In this document: positions 43,546-53,307 of the stretch, one piece after another | Numbering within the stretch: position 1 is the stretch's first letter | How the letters are laid out: the number at the start of each line of letters is the position of its first letter | Assembly: GCA_023247215.1 (NCBI GenBank) | Contig: JAHFGX010000003.1 | Location: 1 to 55,754, forward strand | Length of the DNA stretch: 55,754 nucleotides | Origin: Candidatus Omnitrophota bacterium | GTDB lineage: Bacteria; Omnitrophota; Gorgyraeia; Aquiviventales; Aquiviventaceae | Reading direction: 5' to 3' | Notes under the pieces: generated by a model | The model's input: only the letters and a program-made list of their open reading frames with translations | The model's database searches: none | Told to the model about the DNA's origin: nothing | Made by a program: the position numbers and the translations under genes

Positions 43546-45248
43546 GGTTGCGCGTCTGGTCAATGGCAGTCGCGACTGCCCTGGTGATCGTTGGAGGAGA
43601 AGCGGCCTACTCGGATTCTGATTCGGCGGCGCCGGCGCAAGGTGAAGAGCAGCCGCACGCGAGCATCACGGTTTCGACCCCGGCTTCGACCTCATCGGAT
43701 GCGTCTTCGAAATCGGAGTCTGCTTCGGAAGAAACCGTGCGTCTGTCCATGAACTTCCAGGACGTTGCGCTGAAAGACGTGTTGAAGGCGTTTTCCCAAC
43801 AAACCGGCATCAATTTAATTGCTAGCGAAGAGGTCGAGGACCGAAAAATTACGCTCTACTTGGAGGATGTCACCGCACTAGATGCACTGGATCAAATCCT
43901 CCGGGTTTCGAATCTCACCTATGAGCGCCCCGCCGGGAGCCAAATTTATGTCGTCAAGCCGAAGCCGGAAGGCGCGGAGGCTGGGGTTGTCGCCACGATT
44001 ACCCGTGTCTACCGGATGAAATATGCCCGGGTCTCCAACTCCCGCTTGGCGCAGCAAGCCAATTCAACACTGAGCGCCTTGGGGAGCGGGGGTGGGGGCA
44101 GCGGAGGGAGTTCCGGAGAATCGTCCTCTTCATCTTCATCCGGTTCATCCGGCGGCTCCAGTTCAAGCTCAAGCTCAGGGGGCGGCGGTGAGGGAGGCGG
44201 CGGGGAAGGGATTGATACGGTGATTGGAAAGCTGCTGACGGAAGATGGGAAGGTGATGGTGGACGGCCGAACGAACAGCTTGATCGTCACCGATGTTCCC
44301 ACCAATTTTCCGCGCGTCGAGGCCGCTATTGCCAGCTTGGACGTGAAAACCTCCCAGCTTCTCATCGAGGTGGAGCTCATCGAAACGTCGCTCTCCAAGC
44401 TCAAGGATTTAGGGATCGAATGGGGAACCGGTTCGGAAGGCAATATGCTCAAATTCATTCCCGGCCAGAAGTCCACGCAGTTTCCGTTTGTGTTTGTGCG
44501 GGAACAGTCGCAAACATTTCTTTCGGCCCAGAGCGGATTGACGAGCGCCACCAAGCCAGGGCAAATCGCGCTGGGGACGGTGGATGCCTCGCAGATGACG
44601 GCGATCCTCCAGGCCATTCAGAGCGACTCGGACACCAGGATTCTGGCGCGGCCGAAGGTGCTGACCTTGGACAACGAAAGCGCCGTGATTCGCATGACGA
44701 CGAACCAGGCTATCGGCTTTCTGACTACCAATCAGGCCACCACCGGGACCACCTCCGCTGCCCCGGAGCGGGCGCCGACCGGCGTGCTCCTCGTGGTGAC
44801 GCCGCAGATCAACCAGGACGGCTATGTGACAATGCTGGTCGAGCCATCGGTGACCAAGGCCACGACGTCTCAAGTCACCCCGCCGTCCGCCGTCGGCGGC
44901 ACCATTCGTGATACCAAGACTCGCAGCGCCCGGGCGCTTGTTCGGGTGCGCAATGCGGAAACCCTGGTCCTGGGGGGGCTGATTGACCGCACCCAAGAGC
45001 ATGTGGTGCAGCGAGTGCCCTTCCTCTCCGATATCCCGCTGATCGGCGGGGCATTTAAGGATACTGAAATCACGGATACCGAAAGCGAGCTGATTGTGTT
45101 TATCACGCCCAGAATTTTGTCGGAGCGCTATGGCGAGTGGATGGCCTCCACCGCCATACCGATGGCGGCGCGGGAGCAGGCCCCGACAGCTTCACGCCAA
45201 GAACTCATCGAACAAACGCTGAATCGCTTGGAGCAATCTCAGTTTTAG
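43542..45248 (+). CDS. pilQ: Type IV pilus / type II secretion secretin (PilQ/GspD family)
   Basis: Outer-membrane gate of the pilus. The 568-residue protein has a Sec signal peptide (about residues 1-22), an STN/N0 domain (LSMNFQDVALKDVLKAFSQQ), N1-type repeats, and the C-terminal secretin core (SQLLIEVELIETSLSKLKDLGIEWG, ILARPKVLTLDNESA, VRVRNAETLVLGGLIDR, VPFLSDIPLIGGAF, ESELIVFITPRIL). Residues ~180-223 are an extreme Gly/Ser tract inserted before the VMVDGRTNSLIVTDVP segment. Length is at the short end for PilQ/GspD. Overlaps the previous gene by ATGA. Confidence 0.93.
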   Translation: MRLRVWSMAVATALVIVGGEAAYSDSDSAAPAQGEEQPHASITVSTPASTSSDASSKSESASEETVRLSMNFQDVALKDVLKAFSQQTGINLIASEEVEDRKITLYLEDVTALDALDQILRVSNLTYERPAGSQIYVVKPKPEGAEAGVVATITRVYRMKYARVSNSRLAQQANSTLSALGSGGGGSGGSSGESSSSSSSGSSGGSSSSSSSGGGGEGGGGEGIDTVIGKLLTEDGKVMVDGRTNSLIVTDVPTNFPRVEAAIASLDVKTSQLLIEVELIETSLSKLKDLGIEWGTGSEGNMLKFIPGQKSTQFPFVFVREQSQTFLSAQSGLTSATKPGQIALGTVDASQMTAILQAIQSDSDTRILARPKVLTLDNESAVIRMTTNQAIGFLTTNQATTGTTSAAPERAPTGVLLVVTPQINQDGYVTMLVEPSVTKATTSQVTPPSAVGGTIRDTKTRSARALVRVRNAETLVLGGLIDRTQEHVVQRVPFLSDIPLIGGAFKDTEITDTESELIVFITPRILSERYGEWMASTAIPMAAREQAPTASRQELIEQTLNRLEQSQF

Positions 45249-45327
45249 CTCAGTGATGGACACAGGATCACGATTACCTCTCCTTGAGCAGACGGCTCAG
45301 GGAATCTGGAGGCCGCGTCGAGGCGTG

Positions 45328-47039
<1,712 letters not shown>

Positions 47040-47040
<1 letters not shown>

Positions 47041-48272
47041 TGCCCACCTTCCTGTATGCCGCGCGCGATCGAAGCGGCCTGGTCCAGACGGGCCATGTGG
47101 ATGCGGCCACGGAAGACGAAGTGCTGTCGGTGTTGCAAAGCCGAGGGCTGTTCGTCACGTCGGTGTCCCGGAAAGACCTTACCGCGGCCGGAGGGACGGC
47201 TTCAGGCGCGCAGCTAAAGCGCAAGCTGCATGGCCGCGTGACGACGGAAGATAAAACGATGTTCTGCGAGCAGCTTGCCACGCTGTTGGAAGCCGGGGTG
47301 CCATTATTGAGGAGCCTGCAAATCCTTTGTGACCAAGTGGAGAGCCGCCCTTTGTTGATCGCCTTGCAGGGCATTCGGCGCGACATTGAAGGCGGCAAAA
47401 CCTTCCACGAAGCTGTTGCCAAGTACCCCAAGATTTTTTCGCCGTTTTGGGTCAACGTGATCGAGACGGGGGAAGCCAGCGGGCGGCTGTTCCAGGCCAT
47501 GACCCAGCTCGTCCAATATTTGAAAACCGCTGGGGAATTGCAACGCAAAGCCGTGACGGCATTTACGTACCCTGCCGTGTTGATTGTGGCAGCGATCGGG
47601 GCCTTGTTTATTTTTGCGCTCAAGATCATCCCCATTTTCAGCGGCATGTTCAAGAGCATGAACGTCCAGTTGCCGTGGTTGACGCAGGTAATCATTTCCT
47701 TCAGCGAAGTGCTCCAGCACTATTTCCTCGTGATTGTGGTGGGCACGGCAGGGCTTGTCTACGCCGGTAAACGGGTCCTGCAGTCGGAGCCGGGACGGTG
47801 GGCGATGGATCGGCTCCTGTTGAAGCTTCCGGTGTTTAGCCCCTTGTTCACTCAAATGGAGCTGGCGCAATTTTCGCGCGGGTTGAGTTCATTATTGGAC
47901 AGCGGCGTGCCGATTCTGTTGGGGTTGGACATCATGCAGAAGAGCGCGACGAATAAGGTCTACGGCAAAGCCTTTGGAGAAATCCGAGACCACGTGCGCG
48001 AGGGGCGCCCGATGGCCCAACCGATGCAACAGGCGGGACTGTTTCCCGCGCTCATGGTCCAGATGATCCAGGTGGGCGAAGAGATCGGTGAGTTAGGAAA
48101 AATGCTGAATAAAATTGCCGTCTATTACGAGGCGCGGGTCAACGTGTTCATTGAGCGCTTGACGATCTTGTTTGAGCCAATTGCGATTATTTTCATGGCG
48201 GTGGTGGTGGGCACGCTGGTCGTGGCGATGTTCCTGCCCATCTTTAGCATGACGCAAATGACTGGGCACTAA
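47040..48272 (+). CDS. pilC: Pilus/secretion inner-membrane platform protein PilC (GspF family)
   Basis: A 410-residue protein with two GspF domains (first around CEQLATLLEAGVPLLRSLQIL, second around ELAQFSRGLSSLLDSGVPILLGLDIM) and three membrane segments (VLIVAAIGALFIFALKIIPIF, YFLVIVVGTAGLVYA, and IIFMAVVVGTLVVAMFLPIF at the end). The repeated G-V-P-x-L-x-x-L motif and the ETGEASGRL segment are characteristic. PilC couples PilB to pilin extraction. Length is standard (about 400-410). Confidence 0.95.
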
Positions 48273-48428
48273 CAGACACATCAGGTATAATTTAAGGTAG
48301 TATAATTCTCTCCAAGCATATCGAAAGGGGGTGAGGCAAGGCAAACGGGTCAGCATCGGGATGCGGAAAGTCGTGTGTTGGCTGTCTTCGTTCTTATCTA
48401 TCATGGTTATCTGACAAAGGAGTGCCTG
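48273..48428 (+). promoter_or_regulatory. Leader region of the major pilin genes with two -10-like boxes
   Basis: Two TATAAT boxes lie at 48286-48291 and 48301-48306, without recognisable -35 elements. AAAGGGGGTGA at 48323-48333 looks like a ribosome-binding site but has no well-placed start; a 27-codon ORF from GTG 48331 to 48414 (ending in a hydrophobic stretch) abuts it. The true pilin ATG at 48429 has AAAGGAG 6 bases upstream. The long untranslated region suggests separate, strong pilin transcription. Confidence 0.4.
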
Positions 48429-48824
48429 ATGCGTCACCAACGTGGTTTTACGCTCCTTGAGCTTCTCATGGTCGTCATCGTCATCGGCATCTTGGCCTCG
48501 ATCGGCCTGCCGCAGTACCTGCGGGTCACCGAACGGGTGCGCGGGGTGGAAGCCATTCAAGTCTTGGGGTCGATTCGAGCCGCCCAAGGCCGCTACCGGG
48601 CCCAATCGTCCGGCGGCGCCTTTGCGACCGCGATCACCGACCTGGACACCGACGCGCCGACGATGAAGTACTGGGACACCCCCGCGGTGGGCAACTTCAA
48701 TGGGACCAGCATGCAGTTGAAGCGGACCGGCGGGACCTACGCCACGAACGTGCTGGGGATCAACTGGAGCACCGGGGATTTGTGCGGGAACTTTGTGCCG
48801 CAGGGCGGCCTCAGCGGGTGTTGA
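48429..48824 (+). CDS. Major type IV pilin, copy 1
   Basis: A 131-residue prepilin: six-residue leader MRHQRG, then G|FTLLELLMVVIVIGILASIGLP with the +5 glutamate. A long N-terminal helix (QYLRVTERVRGVEAIQVLGSI) is followed by a small globular head (DLDTDAPTMKYWDTP, NFNGTSMQLKRTGG). A cysteine pair (LCGNF and the last residue but none, GC at the end) probably closes the D-region loop. AAAGGAG is well placed. It is followed after 11 bases by a near copy. Pseudopilin GspG-type is the alternative, but head length and duplication fit a major pilin. Confidence 0.9.
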   Translation: MRHQRGFTLLELLMVVIVIGILASIGLPQYLRVTERVRGVEAIQVLGSIRAAQGRYRAQSSGGAFATAITDLDTDAPTMKYWDTPAVGNFNGTSMQLKRTGGTYATNVLGINWSTGDLCGNFVPQGGLSGC

Positions 48825-49290
48825 GGGACGGGGGTGTGAAGGCGGGGGTCTCCACCCTGCGCTCGAAGGTGCCAGGCGGTGTCGGGAAGGGCCTGCGCAG
48901 CTCGAGCGCAGGGTTTACGTTGCTTGAGCTCCTCATGGTCGTCATCGTCATCGGCATCTTGGCTTCCATCGGCCTGCCGCAGTACCTGCGGGTCACCGAA
49001 CGGGTGCGCGGGGTGGAAGCCATTCAAGTCTTGGGGTCGCTTCGAGTCGCCCAAGGCCGCTACCGGGCCCAATCGGCCAGCGGCGCCTTTGCGCTCGCGA
49101 TCACCGACCTGGACACCGACGCGCCGACGATGAAGTACTGGGACACCCCCGCGGCGGCCAACTTCAATGGGACCAGCATGCGGTTGAAGCGGACCAGCGG
49201 GACCTACAGCTCGAACGTGCTGGGGATCAGCTGGAGCACCGGGGATTTGTGCGGGAACTTTGTGCCGCAGGGCGGCCTCAGCGCGTGTCC
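48441..49290 (+). repeat. Tandem direct duplication of the pilin gene
   Basis: About 380 bases from 48441 recur from about 48908 (offset 467). A stretch of about 60 bases in the helix-coding part (cagtacctgcgggtcacc... onward, from about 48513 and 48980) is identical, as are long parts of the 3' end (catgaagtactggga, ggagcaccggggattt). Differences cluster at head-coding sites. The arms look like a recent duplication or a pair kept similar by gene conversion. Confidence 0.85.
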
Positions 49291-49294
49291 GTAA
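48836..49294 (+). CDS. Major type IV pilin, copy 2, with long leader peptide
   Basis: The mature part (from FTLLELLMVV) differs from copy 1 at roughly 14 of 125 positions, nearly all in the head (for example GSLRVAQ for GSIRAAQ, SASGAFALA for SSGGAFATA), and ends SACP instead of SGC. The leader is unusual: GTG 48836, after GGGACGGGG, gives 26 residues ending SSSAG before the cleavage site, against 6 in copy 1; GTG 48869 would give 15. No ATG is available in frame. The residue before the cleavage glycine is Ala, not Lys/Arg. Confidence 0.88.
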   Translation: MKAGVSTLRSKVPGGVGKGLRSSSAGFTLLELLMVVIVIGILASIGLPQYLRVTERVRGVEAIQVLGSLRVAQGRYRAQSASGAFALAITDLDTDAPTMKYWDTPAAANFNGTSMRLKRTSGTYSSNVLGISWSTGDLCGNFVPQGGLSACP

Positions 49295-49340
49295 GCGGTT
49301 TTTCTGCCATTTGCGCATGGGTTCTGTGACACGGTTTTTA

Positions 49341-49413
49341 GGGGCAGTAGCTCAGCTGGGAGAGCGCGACAATCGCACTGTCGAGGCCCGGGGTTCGATC
49401 CCCCGCTGCTCCA
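49341..49413 (+). tRNA. tRNA-Ala, anticodon CGC
   Basis: A complete 73-base cloverleaf: acceptor GGGGCAG/CTGCTCC with the G3-U70 wobble pair that identifies alanine tRNAs, D arm GCTC...GAGC, anticodon stem CGACA/TGTCG around loop ATCGCAC (anticodon CGC, codon GCG), T arm CGGGG-TTCGATC-CCCCG, discriminator A73. The terminal CCA is not encoded (GTT follows), so it must be added by the CCA-adding enzyme. Confidence 0.95.
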
Positions 49414-49444
49414 GTTCTCCGCACCATCTACTGTTTCGCTTCGC

Positions 49445-50182
49445 GTGCGCCGCTTCGTAATTACTCCTGCCTGCATCAAGGGCGAAACGATTACCCTTGA
49501 TGACCCGAAAGAAATTCACCACCTCTCCCGTGTGCTGCGATTGGCTGTCGGGGATCGGGTTCTCTGCCTCGATGGGCAGGGGCGAGAGTATGCAGGAGTG
49601 ATTGTCCAACAAACGTTCCAACAGGTTCTCATTCACGTGGACCAGCCCCCTCGCGAGGTTTCTGCCACGCGGCTACTCTGGCTGGGGCAGGCGCTGTTGA
49701 AACACGATCGGTTTGAGTGGGTGGTCCAAAAAGCCACGGAGTTAGGCGTATCAACCATTACCCCGCTGGTGACAGCCCGCGTGATCCCTGTTCTCCTCCC
49801 TCGGCAAGCGTCACTGAAACTGGCGCGATGGCGCCGGATTGCCCAGGAAGCTGCAAAGCAGTGTGGGCGAGCCACCATCCCCTTCATCGAGCCTCCGTGT
49901 CCGTTTGAAGACGTAGTGCCGAGAATGATTGGTGAAGGGGTGGTGTTGATTCCCACGCTGGTCACCACCGCCGTGCCGATTCGAACTGTGCTGGAGGCCA
50001 ATCGTGACCCAGGGGCGGTGGCTGTCGTCATCGGCCCGGAGGGAGATTTCACGTCGGCAGAAGTCGCCCAGGCCCAAGTCCATGGTGCCCGGCCGGTCTC
50101 GTTAGGATCGCGAACGCTCCGGGCGGAAACTGCGGCCATTGCCAGCCTGGCGATGGTGAGCTACGCATTAGGGGAAGCGTGA
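49445..50182 (+). CDS. rsmE: 16S rRNA (uracil-1498-N3)-methyltransferase RsmE
   Basis: Methylates U1498 of 16S rRNA. The 245-residue SPOUT-class protein has the N-terminal PUA-like part (HHLSRVLRLAVGDRVLCLDGQG), KHDRFEWVVQKATELGV, AAKQCGRATIP, VIGPEGDFTSAEV (SAM-binding knot) and LGSRTLRAETAAI. Start is GTG 49445; length is normal (about 240-250). Its stop overlaps the next gene. Confidence 0.95.
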   Translation: MRRFVITPACIKGETITLDDPKEIHHLSRVLRLAVGDRVLCLDGQGREYAGVIVQQTFQQVLIHVDQPPREVSATRLLWLGQALLKHDRFEWVVQKATELGVSTITPLVTARVIPVLLPRQASLKLARWRRIAQEAAKQCGRATIPFIEPPCPFEDVVPRMIGEGVVLIPTLVTTAVPIRTVLEANRDPGAVAVVIGPEGDFTSAEVAQAQVHGARPVSLGSRTLRAETAAIASLAMVSYALGEA

Positions 50183-51759
50183 TGGAGGGTGGGCGAAGTG
50201 CTCGACCGGCCCAAATCTCGTGGGCGCAATGGGGAGCGTGGGGAGCATTTGCCGCATTCGCGGTCTTGTGGGCGGCTCGCTGGGCGACATTCCCCTTGGT
50301 CTTGGATCCCTACTATCATTTGTTGATCGCGCGGCAAGTCGCGGCTGCTGGGGGGCCAATCGCCTATGAATGGTGGCAAGATGCCCCGTCCGGCCGCCTC
50401 CATCTTTACCCGCCGCTCCTGCACGTGCTGCTGGCGAGCGGGTTGAAACTGGGATGTTCTGGGCTAACCGTCTTGCGGCTCGCCAGTATCACATTGGTGC
50501 TTGGGCTGATATGGAGATTGGCTCGATTCATGCAACGAATGCTGGATGATCGCGCGGCGGTGCTCGCCCTGTGCCTGGTCTGGGTGCCGTTTTCATTTCT
50601 TCTGCATGCGGCGGTGACATTGGCAGCCACTTTGGGGCTCATTGAACTGCTCTGGTACCTGGAAGCTCTTCAGAAGGGAAGGGTGCTCGCCGCGGGTGGG
50701 TTGTTTGGGTTGTTGTGGTATACCCATCTGGGTTTGCCATGGGTGGCGCTCGCCGCGACCTGCGCGTATGGATGGGTTCGACTCGATCTTCGCTGGCGGT
50801 TTGCGCAGGCCATCGGGTTGGGGATTGTGTTGGCTGCGCCGTGGTGGTGGCACCTTGCCACCCATGCGTTATGGCTGCATCCGATCCCGCGATTGGAGAA
50901 TGAACAGTTAGACTTCTCTTTACCGTTGCTCGTCCTCGCAGCTGCTGGGGTGGTCATGGGCTGGAAGGACGGGCGGGCGAGTCGCCTGCTGGTTTGCTGT
51001 TGGGCGGCGTTTGCCCTGTACGGGACGACCTATTGGTATCGATGGTGGAACGGCGAGGGCATGATGCCGTTGCTCTTGCTGGCAACCAGGGGTCTATGGG
51101 GGATTGGGCAATGGTGGCAGGCGCATGTCCGGCGTCCATCAGCGCCGGTTATCCAGATGATCTGCGTGCTGGGGTGCCTGGTATGGCCGACGCTGGTTCT
51201 CGAGCCCCATCAGGCCGCGGCCGGCGTGCCGGTGCGGGAATGGAACTGGCGATGGGCCGATACGGGCATGTTCCATCTTGTGGGATGGCCTGGCACGACG
51301 CCCAAGCCGTTAGACGTGAGCTTGGCGACGCCCGAAATGGAAAGGTTGGCGTCGCTGGTGGCGCGCGCGAGCCGGCCGGGAGAGATTCTGTGGTCCAATG
51401 CGGACTACGCCGGCGGCTTGGTGGCCGCCCTTGCCGACCGGCCGATGGCCTCCGCGATGTTTTCCGAAGTGGCCGCGTCGGTCATCGCGGATCCCGTTGC
51501 CGCCGCGCATTGGATTGTGTGGTTTAAATTGCCTGAGGCGGGGAGCGAGCACCGCCTGCGCGCGCTGGTCCAGCGGTATGGCTTGGCGCTGGCGGCCGAT
51601 ACGGACCTCGCGCTGGTCTTTCGGCATCCTGGAGGGGGACGGCTGGCGGAGCGCCCGCGCGCCGTCATTCCGTTGTGGGTTTCGGGTATGTTATTATGTG
51701 TCGTGCTTAGTGGGATCATCTGGGATTTTCATCGGCCAAACCTTTGCGGGGTGGAGTGA
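50182..51759 (+). CDS. GT-C-like polytopic membrane protein (STT3/Wbb-type topology)
   Basis: A 525-residue protein with about eleven membrane segments. The first external loop has LDPYYHLLIARQVAAAGGP, resembling the D-P-Y/D-x-x-x motif by which STT3 and related GT-C enzymes bind lipid-linked sugar, followed by YPPLLHVLLASGL. The C-terminal soluble part (from about residue 380) has MERLASLVARASRPGEILWSNADYAGGLVAALADRPM. I cannot name donor or acceptor; a lipid-sugar dependent transferase or a polymerase is likely. ATG 50182 shares a base with the rsmE stop; GTG 50179 is an alternative. Confidence 0.6.
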   Translation: MEGGRSARPAQISWAQWGAWGAFAAFAVLWAARWATFPLVLDPYYHLLIARQVAAAGGPIAYEWWQDAPSGRLHLYPPLLHVLLASGLKLGCSGLTVLRLASITLVLGLIWRLARFMQRMLDDRAAVLALCLVWVPFSFLLHAAVTLAATLGLIELLWYLEALQKGRVLAAGGLFGLLWYTHLGLPWVALAATCAYGWVRLDLRWRFAQAIGLGIVLAAPWWWHLATHALWLHPIPRLENEQLDFSLPLLVLAAAGVVMGWKDGRASRLLVCCWAAFALYGTTYWYRWWNGEGMMPLLLLATRGLWGIGQWWQAHVRRPSAPVIQMICVLGCLVWPTLVLEPHQAAAGVPVREWNWRWADTGMFHLVGWPGTTPKPLDVSLATPEMERLASLVARASRPGEILWSNADYAGGLVAALADRPMASAMFSEVAASVIADPVAAAHWIVWFKLPEAGSEHRLRALVQRYGLALAADTDLALVFRHPGGGRLAERPRAVIPLWVSGMLLCVVLSGIIWDFHRPNLCGVE

Positions 51760-51761
51760 GG

Positions 51762-53279
51762 ATGGGAACGAAGGAAATTTTTATCAGCGCGGATCAACAG
51801 GAAACGCGGGTGGCGTTAATCGAGAATAAGCGGTTGGAAGAGTTTTACGTCGAGCGGCGGGACGACCCGCGGTTGGTCGGCAGCGTGTACAAAGGCCGCG
51901 TCGCCTCCATTGTTCCAGGCATCGGCGCGGCTTTTGTGGATATCGGGTTAGAAAAGAACGGGTTTCTCTACGTGTCGGACATTGTGGATCCGCCCGAAGA
52001 GGATGCGGTATTGGAGGCGGAAGGCGAGCCGCCTCAGGCCCGGCGCGGAGGGGGGCATGGAAACCGGCGCCGCTCCCGCATTGAGGAACTGGTGAAGCCG
52101 AACCAGGAAATCTTGGTGCAGGTGGTCAAGGAGCCGTTTGGAACCAAAGGGGCGCGCTTGACGACTCATGTCAGTCTCGCAGGCCGTTATCTGGTCTTGA
52201 TGTGCAATGATTCCCGGGTGGGGATTTCCAAGCGGATCGAAGACGGGCAGGAGCGGGCGCGGCTGCGCGAGCTCTTGGGGCGGCTGCGCGTCTCCACGGA
52301 TTCCGGATTGATCATGCGGACGGCCGGGGTGGGAAAAGGCGAAAAAGAGTTTACCCGTGACGCCCGGTATCTTTCCAGCGTGTGGCAGCAGATCAAGCGG
52401 CAAGAACAGCGCACCAAGGCCCCGGTGTGCCTGCACCAGGAGTACGAGCTGGCCTCCCGCGTGATCCGCGACAGCTTCACCGAAGACGTCCACCGGATCA
52501 TGGTGGATTCCAAGGAGGAAATCAAGAAGCTGGCACGATTCTTGCGGACGCTGATGCCCGGGGTGCGGGTCCGGCTGGACTTCTACCAGGGGGAAACCCC
52601 GTTGTTTGAGCGCGAAGGATTGGATGATCAAATCGCCGCGTTGTTTGAAAAGCGGGTGTCGCTTCCTTCCGGCGGGGGTCTGGTGATCGAGCCGACTGAA
52701 GGGTTGGTGGCGATTGATGTGAACAGCGCCCGCTTTACCGGCCGCCGCAATCTGGAAGAGACGGTGTTTCAGGTCAACAAGGAAGCCGCCGTCGAGATCG
52801 CCAGGCAGCTTCGCTTGCGGGACATCGGGGGGATCGTGGTGATTGATTTCATTGACATGGAAGACCACGATCACCGGCGACAGGTGGTCCGGCTGATGGA
52901 AGATGCCCTGAGCCGTGACCGGGCGAAGACCAATTTCGTGTCTTTCTCAGAAATCTGCGTGGCGGAGCTGACCCGCCAGCGCATGCGCCGCTCCGTGGAG
53001 ACGGTCTCCCACCAGACCTGCCCCTACTGCAACGGCCGCGGTACCGTGAAATCCGTGGTGACCATGGCCATTGACGCGATCCGGCAAGCCCAGCGCGCCC
53101 TCAAGGGCACGACCGGCAAGACGTTGGAGCTCTATGTCCATCCCCACGTGGCGGTTCGCTTACTGCAGGAGGACCGGCAGAGCTTGACCGCGCTCGAGCA
53201 GCGCTTGCGCGCTCGCATCTTGGTGATGTCCGACCCCAGTCTCCACCTGGAACAGGTCAAGGCGCAACTCGGCGGGTAG
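51762..53279 (+). CDS. rng: Ribonuclease G
   Basis: Endoribonuclease of 16S rRNA 5'-end maturation and mRNA decay. The 505-residue protein has an S1 domain with an insert (YKGRVASIVPGIGAAFVDIG..., then the Pro/Glu and Arg-rich PPQARRGGGHGNRRRSR insert), the RNase H-like and DNase-I-like parts, catalytic aspartates in EGLVAIDVNSARFTG and GGIVVIDFIDMEDHDH, and the zinc-link CPYCNGRG. The E-family C-terminal scaffold of RNase E is absent. rng beside rplU is a common bacterial arrangement. ATG 51762 follows GGAGTGAGG. Confidence 0.95.
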   Translation: MGTKEIFISADQQETRVALIENKRLEEFYVERRDDPRLVGSVYKGRVASIVPGIGAAFVDIGLEKNGFLYVSDIVDPPEEDAVLEAEGEPPQARRGGGHGNRRRSRIEELVKPNQEILVQVVKEPFGTKGARLTTHVSLAGRYLVLMCNDSRVGISKRIEDGQERARLRELLGRLRVSTDSGLIMRTAGVGKGEKEFTRDARYLSSVWQQIKRQEQRTKAPVCLHQEYELASRVIRDSFTEDVHRIMVDSKEEIKKLARFLRTLMPGVRVRLDFYQGETPLFEREGLDDQIAALFEKRVSLPSGGGLVIEPTEGLVAIDVNSARFTGRRNLEETVFQVNKEAAVEIARQLRLRDIGGIVVIDFIDMEDHDHRRQVVRLMEDALSRDRAKTNFVSFSEICVAELTRQRMRRSVETVSHQTCPYCNGRGTVKSVVTMAIDAIRQAQRALKGTTGKTLELYVHPHVAVRLLQEDRQSLTALEQRLRARILVMSDPSLHLEQVKAQLGG

Positions 53280-53307
53280 TCCGCCGGCGCCTTATTTTCT
53301 TTTCTCC

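Noticed and set aside
48331..48375. Second GEMM-like motif AAGGCAAACGGG before the major pilins
   Set aside because: The 5' block matches, but no GACGCAAAGC or GCTACCGAA-type block follows within 150 bases, so no aptamer can form.
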